Positions 1 through 7,560 are shown, counted from the stretch's first letter. The stretch is 8,589 bases of DNA from Oscillospiraceae bacterium (GCA_018109965.1 JAGBFE010000318.1:1-8589); one strand, 5' to 3'. Notes: a model not told the origin generated them from the letters alone. A program made the numbers and translations.

Positions 1-308
1 CCTGCTTTACCCTGTGCAACAGCGGAAAGTGCCATTGCAACACCAGCGGAAATGCCAAGACCCAAAAGGAATGCTGGGTCAGCAGTTGAAGATTTCATCT
101 GCTGCATAAGAAGGAAGCCGTAGATTGTCTGTGTAAGAGGAGCACCTGCAAAAACTGTAAGAATGAATGGTGCTACTTTGTTAACCATATAGCATTTTTT
201 CCATGCACCGATTGCTGCCTGACCAGCAGCGCCGATACCAATTGCTGAACCTGTTGCAGCAATACCCATAACCAATGCTGTACCTAAATAACCGAATCCG
301 AAATCCAT
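1..308 (-). CDS. atpK: V-type ATPase subunit K (membrane rotor ring proteolipid), 3' end missing
   Basis: This encodes the proteolipid whose copies form the rotating, ion-carrying ring of the membrane motor. The window holds 102 codons from the ATG at 308; the last helices lie outside. Visible are a glycine- and alanine-rich first helix (about residues 7-34), a short polar loop (WKKCYMVNK), a second helix (about 46-68) and a third (about 79-100). Two motifs match E. hirae NtpK: APLTQTIYGF, whose T59 and Q60 align with the sodium ligands T64 and Q65, and AVAQGK, whose Q99 aligns with Q110. The essential glutamate of the last helix is not visible. The start is set by AAGGAG seven bases upstream. 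It lies 23 bases after the atpI stop, consistent with being last of the visible operon genes. The family is certain; sodium specificity is inferred. Confidence 0.95.
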   Translation of the reverse strand, partial: MDFGFGYLGTALVMGIAATGSAIGIGAAGQAAIGAWKKCYMVNKVAPFILTVFAGAPLTQTIYGFLLMQQMKSSTADPAFLLGLGISAGVAMALSAVAQGKA

Positions 309-315
309 AATGATT

Positions 316-321
316 CTCCTT
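316..321 (-). promoter_or_regulatory. Ribosome binding site of atpK
   Basis: AAGGAG lies seven bases before the atpK ATG, inside the 23-base gap after atpI. It is a much stronger site than those of the closely coupled genes upstream, as expected for a ring subunit needed in about ten copies per complex. The stretch around it is almost the same as the atpE start region. Confidence 0.75.
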
Positions 322-331
322 TATAAATAAA

Positions 332-2251
332 TTATTCTTCAAATGGTTTAAATTTATGGCCACTCCACGACATACCTAAATGTGAGGAGAATTCCAAGGT
401 GTTAAGTCTGATACCATGAACGATAACAGAAAGTACGTTAAGAATCATGTTGAGACCATGGCCGAACACCAAAAGCACGATAGCAAGTATCATAAACATG
501 AAATTGCCAAACAATGGACCTGCAAGTTCGTTTACAGTTGCAGAAATTGCAGCACCTGCAAGACCTACAGCCCAAAGACGAATGTATGAAACTATATCAC
601 TGAAAAGGTTGAAAATACCGAGCAATACAGAAACGATATTTACAAGACTTTCAATTATAGATTTAACAATGCTTCCTTCGTAGTTTGCAAATACAAAGTT
701 AAGCAGGAAGCCTACTGCAACAAATACAATTGCAATTGTACCTACAGGGATACCGCTTATCACAAGACCAAAACTGAATACTTCGCCGCTTACAACAAAG
801 CTGAGTACCAGATAGAACATACCGATAAGTTCTATTGCAGCACCGATATCACCCAATACTTTAAGTGATTTGCGGTTTGTGATAACACATTTGATGTGAG
901 CTATCAGCAGCTGGATAAGTGCAAGCACAAAGCAGAATATCTGCAGGTTTTGTGCAGTTGTAAGACCAACTTTTCCTTCGGTCCAGAACGGATACCAGAT
1001 TTTATCTGCGTATACATTTGAAATGATAGGAATGGACAGACTTTTAAGCCACTGTGGCAACTGTTCAGGTGTAAGACCAAACCATGTACATGTCAAAGTA
1101 CCCCAGATAATTGTTGATAAACCGAAAAGACCAACAAGTAAAAACATTGGTGAAACCGGCTTTTTAGCAACAAGTGATTTTACAACCGGTATTGCAGCAA
1201 CAGCAGTGATTAACAATCCATATCCGCCGTCGCCAAAAATCATTCCGAAGAATATGAGTATAAATGCCAGGAACCAACCCGAAATATCATATTCGTAGTA
1301 TCCAGGCACAGTGTTGAGGAAGTCTGTAAGAGGATAGATTAAGCTTACAAACTTATTGTTTTTAAGTTTTGTAGGCACATTGTCTTCCTCGGTAGGTTCT
1401 TCAACAACAAGTCCCCAGGAATTATCTTTCGCAGCCTGCTCAAAACAAGCAAGGTTTTCTGCTTCGATATATCCTGTAAAATGTGCAACAGACAAGTTTT
1501 TGTCTTCATTTTCAGACAATACTTCATCTGTCATACCTGTGGCATAAACTTCAAATTCAATTTCCTTTTCCAATGCTTTAACAGCATTTTTTATGGCTGG
1601 AATATATCCTGCATAAGAAACTATTTTTTCATCTATGCCTGCAATTGAAGCAGCCAGACTTTCAAGCTTATCCTTCATTTCTGAAGTGGATAATTTTGGA
1701 AGTTCAAATTTATAGTTCTTTATTGCCTGTGCTGTTTCGTTGTCCTCTTCATCCAAAGGACCGATTACAACACATTTAACAGAAGTTTTTGTTGTTCCCA
1801 AAGTGATTGTTTTTACACTTTCATCCAAAGCTTCATATTCAGCTTTAGGAATTTCATAAAGTGCAATTTCAATGCCTTTTTCTGCAAGCCAGCTGAACTG
1901 TGCCGGGTCAATATCTCCCCAGCTTTCAATTCTGTCAAGTTCTGTATTGAGAGCAATCTGTTCTGACTGATATGTCTTTTTGTCTTCAGCAAGAGCAGTA
2001 ACTTCTTTTGCTGCAGCAATAGCCTGTTCCTTGGTTGCTTCTATAAATTCTTTGTTTTTCTTTACTTTTTCTTCTATGCTGAAAACACTGTTTTCAAGCA
2101 TAGTAATCTGCGCTTTAAGCTCGTTAATGCGTTCCCCCGTGCCTTCGGCTATTTCGATATGCATGAGACCCAGTTTGCGAAGCTTTTTAAGCGTTTCAGC
2201 TTTTTTATCTCCCAGAATAATGAGAGAAACTTTTTTCATAGGCACAATCAT
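332..2251 (-). CDS. atpI: V-type ATPase subunit I (a-type stator, ion channel subunit)
   Basis: The 639-residue protein is the membrane stator that supplies the two half-channels next to the K ring and anchors the peripheral stalk. Residues 1 to about 300 are soluble and charged, with helical coiled-coil stretches near 40-110 and 190-232. Residues from about 325 hold roughly eight membrane segments. The family motif FFGMIFGDGGYGL is at 334-346, and SYIRLWAVGLA at 555-565 contains R558, the arginine expected to release the ion from the ring. A second conserved arginine is R615. Length is normal for the family. The ATG shares four bases with the atpD stop (ATGA), pointing to translational coupling; a second in-frame ATG is at codon 5, but the longer start MIVPMKK fits spirochaete homologues as I recall them. 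A GAGG motif ten bases upstream may serve as ribosome site. Confidence 0.97.
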   Translation of the reverse strand: MIVPMKKVSLIILGDKKAETLKKLRKLGLMHIEIAEGTGERINELKAQITMLENSVFSIEEKVKKNKEFIEATKEQAIAAAKEVTALAEDKKTYQSEQIALNTELDRIESWGDIDPAQFSWLAEKGIEIALYEIPKAEYEALDESVKTITLGTTKTSVKCVVIGPLDEEDNETAQAIKNYKFELPKLSTSEMKDKLESLAASIAGIDEKIVSYAGYIPAIKNAVKALEKEIEFEVYATGMTDEVLSENEDKNLSVAHFTGYIEAENLACFEQAAKDNSWGLVVEEPTEEDNVPTKLKNNKFVSLIYPLTDFLNTVPGYYEYDISGWFLAFILIFFGMIFGDGGYGLLITAVAAIPVVKSLVAKKPVSPMFLLVGLFGLSTIIWGTLTCTWFGLTPEQLPQWLKSLSIPIISNVYADKIWYPFWTEGKVGLTTAQNLQIFCFVLALIQLLIAHIKCVITNRKSLKVLGDIGAAIELIGMFYLVLSFVVSGEVFSFGLVISGIPVGTIAIVFVAVGFLLNFVFANYEGSIVKSIIESLVNIVSVLLGIFNLFSDIVSYIRLWAVGLAGAAISATVNELAGPLFGNFMFMILAIVLLVFGHGLNMILNVLSVIVHGIRLNTLEFSSHLGMSWSGHKFKPFEE

Positions 2252-2880
2252 AACGAATATACCTCACTTTCAGACGCTGCGGCATTGCGGTCTGCCACCT
2301 TGCGTTTTGAAATTTTGGAACGAACAACAGCATTAACCTGCTGATCTGCCATATAAATAGATATCTTTTTGATGTTCTCCTGTGTTTCAGGGATTTTAAC
2401 CTTTTCAAACAGGTTTACTCTCTGTGAAGTAGAACGAAGTTCTGCTTCCAGAAGTCTCACCTGCTCGTCCAACACTTCTGCCTCCAGGTCAAGAGACATT
2501 GCCTTTTCCATATGGTTTGCAGCAATATCTACCCAAAGTGGAGTTTCGTATAAATCATAATCTCCTCTGGAAAAATCCGCGCCCGCAAAGGTAGGAATTG
2601 CAACACCTGCGATGTTGCCCATTCCTTTGCGAATATTGCTTACGGTGATTACTCCATCAGGAAAAGCTTCTTTTTCACCAAAAACAGCAATCCATGAATG
2701 GAAGCCTCTTTCAAGGTCTTCCTTTTCTTTTCTTACTGCGTTTGCTTTAGCTTCAATTGTGCGGATTTCCGCCTGAAGCTGTTGTTTTTTAAGTGTCAGA
2801 GTAGGCAAATATCTCTGGTACATCTTGAGGGCATCTTTTTGTACCTTTAACTCGTTTTTAGTAAGTTTGATTTTTGCCAA
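2248..2880 (-). CDS. atpD: V-type ATPase subunit D (central rotor shaft)
   Basis: This is the central shaft that turns inside the A3B3 head and passes torque to the membrane ring. The 210-residue protein has the expected build: an N-terminal helix (about 1-75) with the conserved YLPTLTLKKQQLQ stretch at 24-36, a middle globular part with TPLWVD, and a C-terminal helix (about 115-185) with RVNLFEKVKIP and IKKISIYMADQ. The start codon is TTG, not ATG: the upstream TAAGGGGG joins the atpB stop to a strong Shine-Dalgarno nine bases before it, and MAKIKLTKN is the usual N-terminus. The stop overlaps the atpI start by four bases. The sequence resembles the spirochaete and chlamydial branch more than the clostridial one. 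Its usual partner, subunit F, has no gene here. Confidence 0.95.
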   Translation of the reverse strand: MAKIKLTKNELKVQKDALKMYQRYLPTLTLKKQQLQAEIRTIEAKANAVRKEKEDLERGFHSWIAVFGEKEAFPDGVITVSNIRKGMGNIAGVAIPTFAGADFSRGDYDLYETPLWVDIAANHMEKAMSLDLEAEVLDEQVRLLEAELRSTSQRVNLFEKVKIPETQENIKKISIYMADQQVNAVVRSKISKRKVADRNAAASESEVYSL

Positions 2881-2889
2881 AACTGTTGT

Positions 2890-2896
2890 CCCCCTT
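2890..2896 (-). promoter_or_regulatory. Ribosome binding site that fixes the TTG start of atpD
   Basis: AAGGGGG lies in the 14-base gap between atpB and atpD, and its two As belong to the atpB stop codon TAA. Spacing to the TTG is nine bases. No ATG is available at the conserved N-terminus, so this site supports TTG as the true start. Confidence 0.75.
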
Positions 2897-4190
2897 ATTT
2901 AACAGGCCAGAATTCTTCGATAAGGTCAGATTTGATACCTGTTTCGTCTTTTTCAAAACATTCTGCAAGGATTTTCCAACCCATATCAAGAGATTCTTCA
3001 AGTGACATATTAACTGACAAGTCCATAAGTTTGTTTTCGAAAAGTTCGCCGTATTTGAGAAGTTTTTCGTCCCAGCGGCTCATTGCAAAGCCCATGCTCT
3101 TCTTTTCGATTGTTTCTTTATAAGCAGAGTACATACGAATCATATTGTCCATAAGAGCTCGATGGTCTTTACGTGTTTTGCTGTTTACGTTCTGTTTAAG
3201 ACGTGAGAGTGAACCGAATGGTTCAATACGGCCACCTTTAAGGTAGTACTGACCTTCTGTAATATAACCTGTGTTGTCAGGAACCGGATGTGTTACGTCG
3301 TCACCAGGCATTGTTGTAACTGCCAGAACTGTAACGGAACCGGATTTGTCAAAGTCAACAGCTTTTTCGTAACGGGAAGCAAGCTGAGAATAAAGGTCAC
3401 CAGGATAACCACGGTTGGAAGGAACCTGTTCCTGAGTAATAGCGATTTCCTTCATTGCGTCAGCAAAGTTAGTCATATCTGTCAAAAGTACCAATACGTC
3501 TTTGTTCTGGAGAGCAAACTGTTCTGCTACTGCAAGGGACATATCAGGAATCATCATACATTCAACAGTTGGGTCAGATGCTGTGTGGATAAACATAACT
3601 GTTTTGCTCAAAGCACCGCCCTTTGACAATTCTTCTTTGAAGTAGAGGAAGTCGTCATATTTAAGACCCATACCGCCAAGCACGATAACGTCAGCTTCTG
3701 CCTGCATAGCAATACGTGCAAGCAGCTGGTTGTATGGTTCGCCTGAGATTGAGAAGATAGGCAATTTCTGTGAAACAACCAATGTGTTGAACATATCAAT
3801 CATAGGGATGTTTGTTCTCATCATTCGGTTGGCAAGAATACGTTTTGTAGGGTTAACGGAAGGACCGCCGATAGGTTTCATATTTTCAGTAAGTGCAGGA
3901 CCTTTGTCTCTTGGTTCGCCTGAACCGTTGAAGATACGTCCAAGCAGGTCTTCGCTGAAAGATACACGCATATCACGACCAAGGAAACGAACTTCGTCAC
4001 CTGTTGAAACACCTTTACCGCCTGCAAATACCTGAAGGGAAACAACATCACCGTCGATTTTGTTAACTTCTGCAAGAGATTTGCCAAAACGTGTTGTAAT
4101 CTGAGCCAATTCCTTGTATTTTACATCTTTTGCCTTTACGGTAATAACGTTACCAGTGATAGATTCAATTTTATTAAATACTTTATTCAT
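2895..4190 (-). CDS. atpB: V-type ATPase subunit B (non-catalytic head subunit)
   Basis: Three copies alternate with AtpA in the soluble head; B shapes the nucleotide site without hydrolysing ATP itself. The 431-residue protein has an N-terminal beta-barrel (about 1-70), a nucleotide-binding fold and a helical C-terminus. As usual for B, the P-loop is degenerate: [11 protein letters not shown] near 147-157 lacks the GKT lysine. Family motifs include [15 protein letters not shown] (235-249), [15 protein letters not shown] (261-275) and [12 protein letters not shown] (324-335), whose R330 is the probable arginine finger reaching into the AtpA site. It starts two bases after the atpA stop, with GGTGAG in the end of atpA as a likely ribosome site. 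It is slightly shorter than the E. hirae protein but shows no broken motif. Confidence 0.97.
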   Translation of the reverse strand: MNKVFNKIESITGNVITVKAKDVKYKELAQITTRFGKSLAEVNKIDGDVVSLQVFAGGKGVSTGDEVRFLGRDMRVSFSEDLLGRIFNGSGEPRDKGPALTENMKPIGGPSVNPTKRILANRMMRTNIPMIDMFNTLVVSQKLPIFSISGEPYNQLLARIAMQAEADVIVLGGMGLKYDDFLYFKEELSKGGALSKTVMFIHTASDPTVECMMIPDMSLAVAEQFALQNKDVLVLLTDMTNFADAMKEIAITQEQVPSNRGYPGDLYSQLASRYEKAVDFDKSGSVTVLAVTTMPGDDVTHPVPDNTGYITEGQYYLKGGRIEPFGSLSRLKQNVNSKTRKDHRALMDNMIRMYSAYKETIEKKSMGFAMSRWDEKLLKYGELFENKLMDLSVNMSLEESLDMGWKILAECFEKDETGIKSDLIEEFWPVK

Positions 4191-4192
4191 CG

Positions 4193-5962
4193 TTACTCAC
4201 CACCATTTAACAAAAGTTCTGCCTCACGGCTCAAAGCGCCTTTTGCTTCTGCATAAAGTGCATCAATTTCACTTTCTGCTTTTTTGAAGGCGTCGCTTTC
4301 AAATTCAGTATAGTTCCAGTCGATAAATCTCTGGCGCATACGGTTGATAAAGCCACGTGCTTCATCTTTGTCTGCCAGTTCATATTCACTGCCAAGAACT
4401 GTTACAAGTTTGTCTATAACATAGCGCTGACGCATTCTGCCGCAGTTTGCTTCGATAAGATCAAAGGAGTTCTGCTGCAGATAAACTGCATCAAGCATAT
4501 CGGATTTAAGATATGTGATATAGTCAGAAAGGCTTGTACCTTCTTCACCAACAACCTTCATCATAGAACCGATTTCGTAACCACGGTAAAGAACTTTTGT
4601 ACAGTATTCAGATTTTTTAGCATCTACAACACCTGTATATTTTGACCATGAGATAACAGGGTCAATAGCAGGATATTTACGGGCGTCAGAACGTTCACGG
4701 GACAAGCCGTGGAAAGCACCAACAACTTTAAGAGTTGCCTGTGTAACCGGTTCTTCAAAGTTACCGCCGGCTGGAGAAACTGTACCACCGATAGTTACAG
4801 AACCTGTGCTGCCGTCAGGAAGACGAACATAACCTGCTCTTTCATAGAAAGCAGCAATATAAGACTCGAGATATGCAGGGAATGCTTCTTCACCTGGGAT
4901 TTCTTCAAGACGACCGGACATTTCACGGAGAGCCTGTGCCCAACGGGATGTGGAGTCAGCCAGAAGCAGAACGTTGAGACCCATCTGACGATAGTATTCA
5001 GCAAGAGTTACAGATGTGTAAACTGATGCTTCACGGGATGCAACAGGCATGGAAGATGTGTTACAGATGATGATTGTACGTTCCATAAGAGAACGGCCTG
5101 TTTTTGGGTCGATAAGTTCAGGGAATTCTGTAAGTGTTTCAACAACTTCACCTGCACGTTCACCACAAGCAGCGATGATAACGATGTCAACGTCAGCATA
5201 TTTGGATGTTGTGTGCTGAAGAACTGTTTTGCCTGCACCGAAAGGACCTGGGATACAGTAAGTACCGCCTTTTGTTACAGGGAAGAATGTATCGATAAGA
5301 CGAACCTTTGTTTCCATTGTTTCAACAGGTTTAAGTCTTTCGCTGTAACATGTAACTGCACGTTTTACAGGCCATTTGAATGACATTGTAAGTGGAATTT
5401 CACGTCCACGTTCGTCTGTTACTACTGCTACAGTTTCATTGATAGTATATTCGCCTTTTTCTGCGATGGATTTGATTGTGTAGTTGCCAAGCAGGTTGAA
5501 TGGGATAAAGATTTTGTGTACAAAAGAACCTTCCGGAACTGTACCAAAATATTCGCCTGCACGCAATGTTTCGCCAACTTTTGCTGTAGGTGTGAATTCC
5601 CATTTTTTCTCGGAATTAAGTGCTTCTGCGTAAACACCTCTTTCAAGGAACCAGCCAGCCTGTTCAGCCAGAACAGGAAGCGGGTTCTGAAGTCCGTCGT
5701 ATACCTGACCAAGCAAGCCAGGACCAAGCTGTGCAGACAGCATATCGCCGGTGAATTCAACTTCATCACCGCACTTAATGCCGTTTGTCATTTCATATAC
5801 CTGTATCTGTGCGATATTTCCGCGAATACGGATAACTTCGCTTTTAAGCGCAGTGCCATCTACTTTAACAAAACAAATTTCGTTCATGGAAACATTGTTT
5901 TCAAATTCGACAGACACCAAGTTACCGTTTACGCTTACAACTTTGCCAATATTTGCTGTCAT
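4193..5962 (-). CDS. atpA: V-type ATPase subunit A (catalytic, ATP-hydrolysing)
   Basis: This is the catalytic subunit; three copies bind and hydrolyse (or make) ATP. The 589 residues are a normal length. After an N-terminal beta-barrel (about 1-70) comes the inserted bulge domain typical of A subunits (about 110-190). The P-loop GPFGAGKT is at 239-246 with K245. E268 in CGERAGE (266-272) is 23 residues later, the same spacing as K238 and E261 in E. hirae, so it is the likely catalytic base, followed by R269. [20 protein letters not shown] is at 332-351 and [12 protein letters not shown] at 431-442. The sequence after GER is AGEVVE where E. hirae and Thermus types have GNEM. The ATG overlaps the preceding stop as ATGA, and GGAGG lies seven bases upstream. 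All key residues are intact. Confidence 0.98.
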   Translation of the reverse strand: MTANIGKVVSVNGNLVSVEFENNVSMNEICFVKVDGTALKSEVIRIRGNIAQIQVYEMTNGIKCGDEVEFTGDMLSAQLGPGLLGQVYDGLQNPLPVLAEQAGWFLERGVYAEALNSEKKWEFTPTAKVGETLRAGEYFGTVPEGSFVHKIFIPFNLLGNYTIKSIAEKGEYTINETVAVVTDERGREIPLTMSFKWPVKRAVTCYSERLKPVETMETKVRLIDTFFPVTKGGTYCIPGPFGAGKTVLQHTTSKYADVDIVIIAACGERAGEVVETLTEFPELIDPKTGRSLMERTIIICNTSSMPVASREASVYTSVTLAEYYRQMGLNVLLLADSTSRWAQALREMSGRLEEIPGEEAFPAYLESYIAAFYERAGYVRLPDGSTGSVTIGGTVSPAGGNFEEPVTQATLKVVGAFHGLSRERSDARKYPAIDPVISWSKYTGVVDAKKSEYCTKVLYRGYEIGSMMKVVGEEGTSLSDYITYLKSDMLDAVYLQQNSFDLIEANCGRMRQRYVIDKLVTVLGSEYELADKDEARGFINRMRQRFIDWNYTEFESDAFKKAESEIDALYAEAKGALSREAELLLNGGE

Positions 5963-6516
5963 TGAATAGCCTCCAACCTATCTCCATTCATAATGGAGTT
6001 ATAAATATTTTTGTATGCGGCTTCTCCGATATCCGCATTAAACTGTCTCATACGTAAAATCAGTTTCAATTTGAGTCCGTAATAATATACAGCATCTTCT
6101 GAAAAGGAATCCAAAGGTCTGAGTGTTTCCAGAAAATCCATACGATAACGGTTAAGCAGTTTTTCTGCTTCCAGAGGGCTTTCTGAATCTACTGCTGTAC
6201 GTGCCACCTTCATCAAATCAACAGAAAAGCTTTTGTTTTCTGTATCATATGTCTTTTTCATTTTGTCAGCACGGGCTTTTGCAAGAGCCAGACGCAGCTC
6301 ACGTTCACCGTTGTTCCACGCTTCAATCAATGCTGATTTTGTTTCTTCATTGAATCTTGAAGGTGCAAGTGTAAGTTTGCTGAGCTCGCTCTGTGCCTTT
6401 TGGCCTAAAAAACGTCCGCAAAGGTCCAGAAAACGTTCCTCTGTAATAGGAACTGCCACATTTTCATTGATACCATCCAAAGATGGCAGCTGTGACATAA
6501 AATAATATTCAGCCAT
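5959..6516 (-). CDS. DUF2764-type V-ATPase operon protein, possible replacement for subunit C
   Basis: This 185-residue soluble protein is recognised mainly by context and by its start, AEYYFMSQLPSL, which fits the DUF2764 family found between atpE and atpA in spirochaete, chlamydial and Bacteroidota ATPase operons (BB0095 in Borrelia, from memory). No function is established. It is mostly helical and charged, with no signal peptide or membrane segment. The C-terminal third, from SPLEAEKLLNRYRMDFLETL (about 114-133) to the YYYGLKLKLILRMRQF stretch, has the pattern of two long packed helices. It occupies the place of subunit C, the cap joining the shaft to the K ring, which is otherwise missing. 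It starts two bases after atpE, with AGAGG ten bases upstream, and overlaps atpA by four bases. The family call is good; the role as C-like coupling subunit is inference. Confidence 0.8.
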   Translation of the reverse strand: MAEYYFMSQLPSLDGINENVAVPITEERFLDLCGRFLGQKAQSELSKLTLAPSRFNEETKSALIEAWNNGERELRLALAKARADKMKKTYDTENKSFSVDLMKVARTAVDSESPLEAEKLLNRYRMDFLETLRPLDSFSEDAVYYYGLKLKLILRMRQFNADIGEAAYKNIYNSIMNGDRLEAIQ

Positions 6517-6518
6517 AA

Positions 6519-7127
6519 TTATTCTGCCTCTTTCAGAATTGCCGTTACTTTAGGGCTGAGATAGTTTGACAGCATATCTACAACCGCTTCAGAAGAGTAA
6601 TCATAATAAGCTCCACCATTGTTAACGGCAATACGGAATCCTCCGTCAAAATTATCGTTTGCTTTAAGTGTAATACCTTTTGTCATTTTTTCTTTAAGAC
6701 CTGCAAGCAATGTGTCTTCAAGTGCTTTAAGATCTTCACTGTTCAGGATAACAGAGATGTCATCAGCATCCGGTTTGTTAGCCCAGCCTTCAACAGCTTT
6801 TACAACAAGCTGTGCAAAAGATTCTGATGAATAAACTGCTGTTACATTTTCGCTTACAATAGCTTTAAGCTCTTTTGTAACACTTTCTCTGAAAGAAATA
6901 AGCAAATTGCGTCCTGCCTGGCGAATAGCGTCTTCGCTGGATTTCACCATTCTGTCGTTTTCATTTTTTGCATTGATCAGGATTTTCTCTGCTTCTGACT
7001 TTGCATCTGCAATGATTTTTTCTGCTTCTGCTTTTGCAGCCTTAAGCACAGATTCCGCTTCAACAGCAGCCGCTTCTACACCATCTCTTTTAATCTGATC
7101 TATGAGTGCCTGCAATTGTATTTCCAT
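6519..7127 (-). CDS. atpE: V-type ATPase subunit E (peripheral stalk)
   Basis: The 202-residue protein forms the peripheral stalk that stops the head from turning with the rotor. Residues about 15-80 are a long charged helix with 11-residue periodicity (AKAEAEKIIAD at 31-41, AKSEAEKILIN at 42-52, AKNENDRMVKS at 53-63), typical of the right-handed coiled coil of V/A stalks. The C-terminal part is globular and ends with the family pattern FDGGFRIAVNNGG and DYSSEAVVDML. I chose the ATG at 7127 because AAGGAG lies eight bases upstream; an in-frame ATG at 7208 would add 27 residues rich in isoleucine and lysine that look like untranslated leader. It is the first gene of the operon. The coiled-coil partner, subunit G/H, is not encoded in the window. 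Confidence 0.93.
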   Translation of the reverse strand: MEIQLQALIDQIKRDGVEAAAVEAESVLKAAKAEAEKIIADAKSEAEKILINAKNENDRMVKSSEDAIRQAGRNLLISFRESVTKELKAIVSENVTAVYSSESFAQLVVKAVEGWANKPDADDISVILNSEDLKALEDTLLAGLKEKMTKGITLKANDNFDGGFRIAVNNGGAYYDYSSEAVVDMLSNYLSPKVTAILKEAE

Positions 7128-7135
7128 AATGCATT

Positions 7136-7141
7136 CTCCTT
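7136..7141 (-). promoter_or_regulatory. Ribosome binding site that fixes the atpE start
   Basis: AAGGAG preceded by a run of As lies eight bases before the ATG at 7127. It decides in favour of this start over the in-frame ATG at 7208, which has no comparable purine-rich site. Confidence 0.8.
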
Positions 7142-7386
7142 TTTTTATTTTAATTTTAATAATTACTATAATTATAATTCCGGACAAATGATTATCATAA
7201 CAAAACATTTATACGGATTAATAACAATGTCATTTTCTGCAAATATCCAATTGACAAATCATCTTTTTATAAAGATTATATAACAGCTTTTATCGCGTGG
7301 TTTTGCAGTCTACCATAAAAAATATTTTACCTTAAAAATTCCAGTATGTCTACTGTTTTTTACAAATTACTGAATATTTTATAACA

Positions 7387-7427
7387 AAAAATTATTAAAA
7401 TTATACTTTTATAATATAATAATTTTT
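7387..7427. repeat. AT-only inverted repeat in the spacer
   Basis: AAAAATTATT at 7387-7396 is a perfect 10-base inverse complement of AATAATTTTT at 7418-7427. The pairing continues imperfectly inward (TTATA at 7401-7405 against TATAA). The stem contains no G-C pair in its perfect part, so it could be a weak cruciform or regulator site, or a chance product of base composition. Confidence 0.4.
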
Positions 7428-7529
7428 AACAAAAAACATAATATTAATTCCATGTTTAAAAACATTATCTTTCATATCATAAAATAATTCTATATGTAAA
7501 ATTATTTCAGGCTTTAAGTGCTGGAATAT

Positions 7530-7560
7530 AAAAAAGGCTGACTCATAAGAGCCAGCCTTT
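7530..7560 (-). terminator. Rho-independent terminator of hppA
   Basis: On the minus strand the arm AAAGGCTGGCTC pairs with GAGTCAGCCTTT to give a 12-base stem with one G-U pair around a TTAT loop (arms at 7549-7560 and 7533-7544, loop 7545-7548). A run of six Ts ends at 7530. It begins 24 bases after the hppA stop codon and should insulate hppA from the ATPase operon. Confidence 0.92.

Larger units (their letters stand above)
7128..7529 (-). other. AT-rich spacer carrying the V-ATPase operon promoter and leader
   Basis: About 400 bases without a credible gene separate the hppA terminator from atpE. The stretch is strongly AT-rich and full of stops. Since the hppA terminator is strong, a promoter for the ATPase operon should lie here. 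On the minus strand TATAAT occurs at 7275-7280 and 7171-7176, but neither has a good -35 box at 16-18 bases, so I do not assign one. A short hairpin, CAGTA-TGTC-TACTG on the plus strand, is at 7342-7355. ATCTTT and AAAGAT face each other across four bases at 7261-7276. In such AT-rich DNA these may be chance. No riboswitch or tRNA was recognised. Confidence 0.6.

Noticed and set aside
1980..2336. 118-codon open frame on the plus strand opposite atpI and atpD
   Set aside because: It is antisense to two certain genes across their junction, with serine-rich composition typical of shadow frames.
3288..3626. 112-codon open frame on the plus strand opposite atpB, rich in cysteine
   Set aside because: The cysteines look like a metal-binding pattern but come from reading conserved atpB codons in reverse; there is no ribosome site or family resemblance.
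5516..5965. 149-codon open frame on the plus strand opposite atpA
   Set aside because: It is wholly antisense to the conserved N-terminal half of atpA and shows no family motif; the product is rich in cysteine and phenylalanine, as expected from reading antisense.
5983..5999. CTCCAT/ATGGAG inverted repeat with a five-base loop
   Set aside because: It lies inside the coding end of the DUF2764-type gene and has only six pairs; an effect on atpA translation is possible but unsupported.
7128..7208. N-terminal extension of atpE from an ATG at 7208
   Set aside because: The 27 extra residues are low-complexity (isoleucine and lysine rich) from AT-rich leader DNA, and the strong ribosome site AAGGAG points to the ATG at 7127.
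7251..7280. Perfect -35 box TTGACA on the plus strand at 7251-7256
   Set aside because: At 17 bases the -10 would be GATTAT, which is weak, and transcription would run toward hppA on the opposite strand with no plus-strand gene ahead.
7342..7361. Hairpin followed by Ts on the plus strand, like a terminator
   Set aside because: The stem has only five pairs and no plus-strand gene ends there, so it is not called as a terminator.
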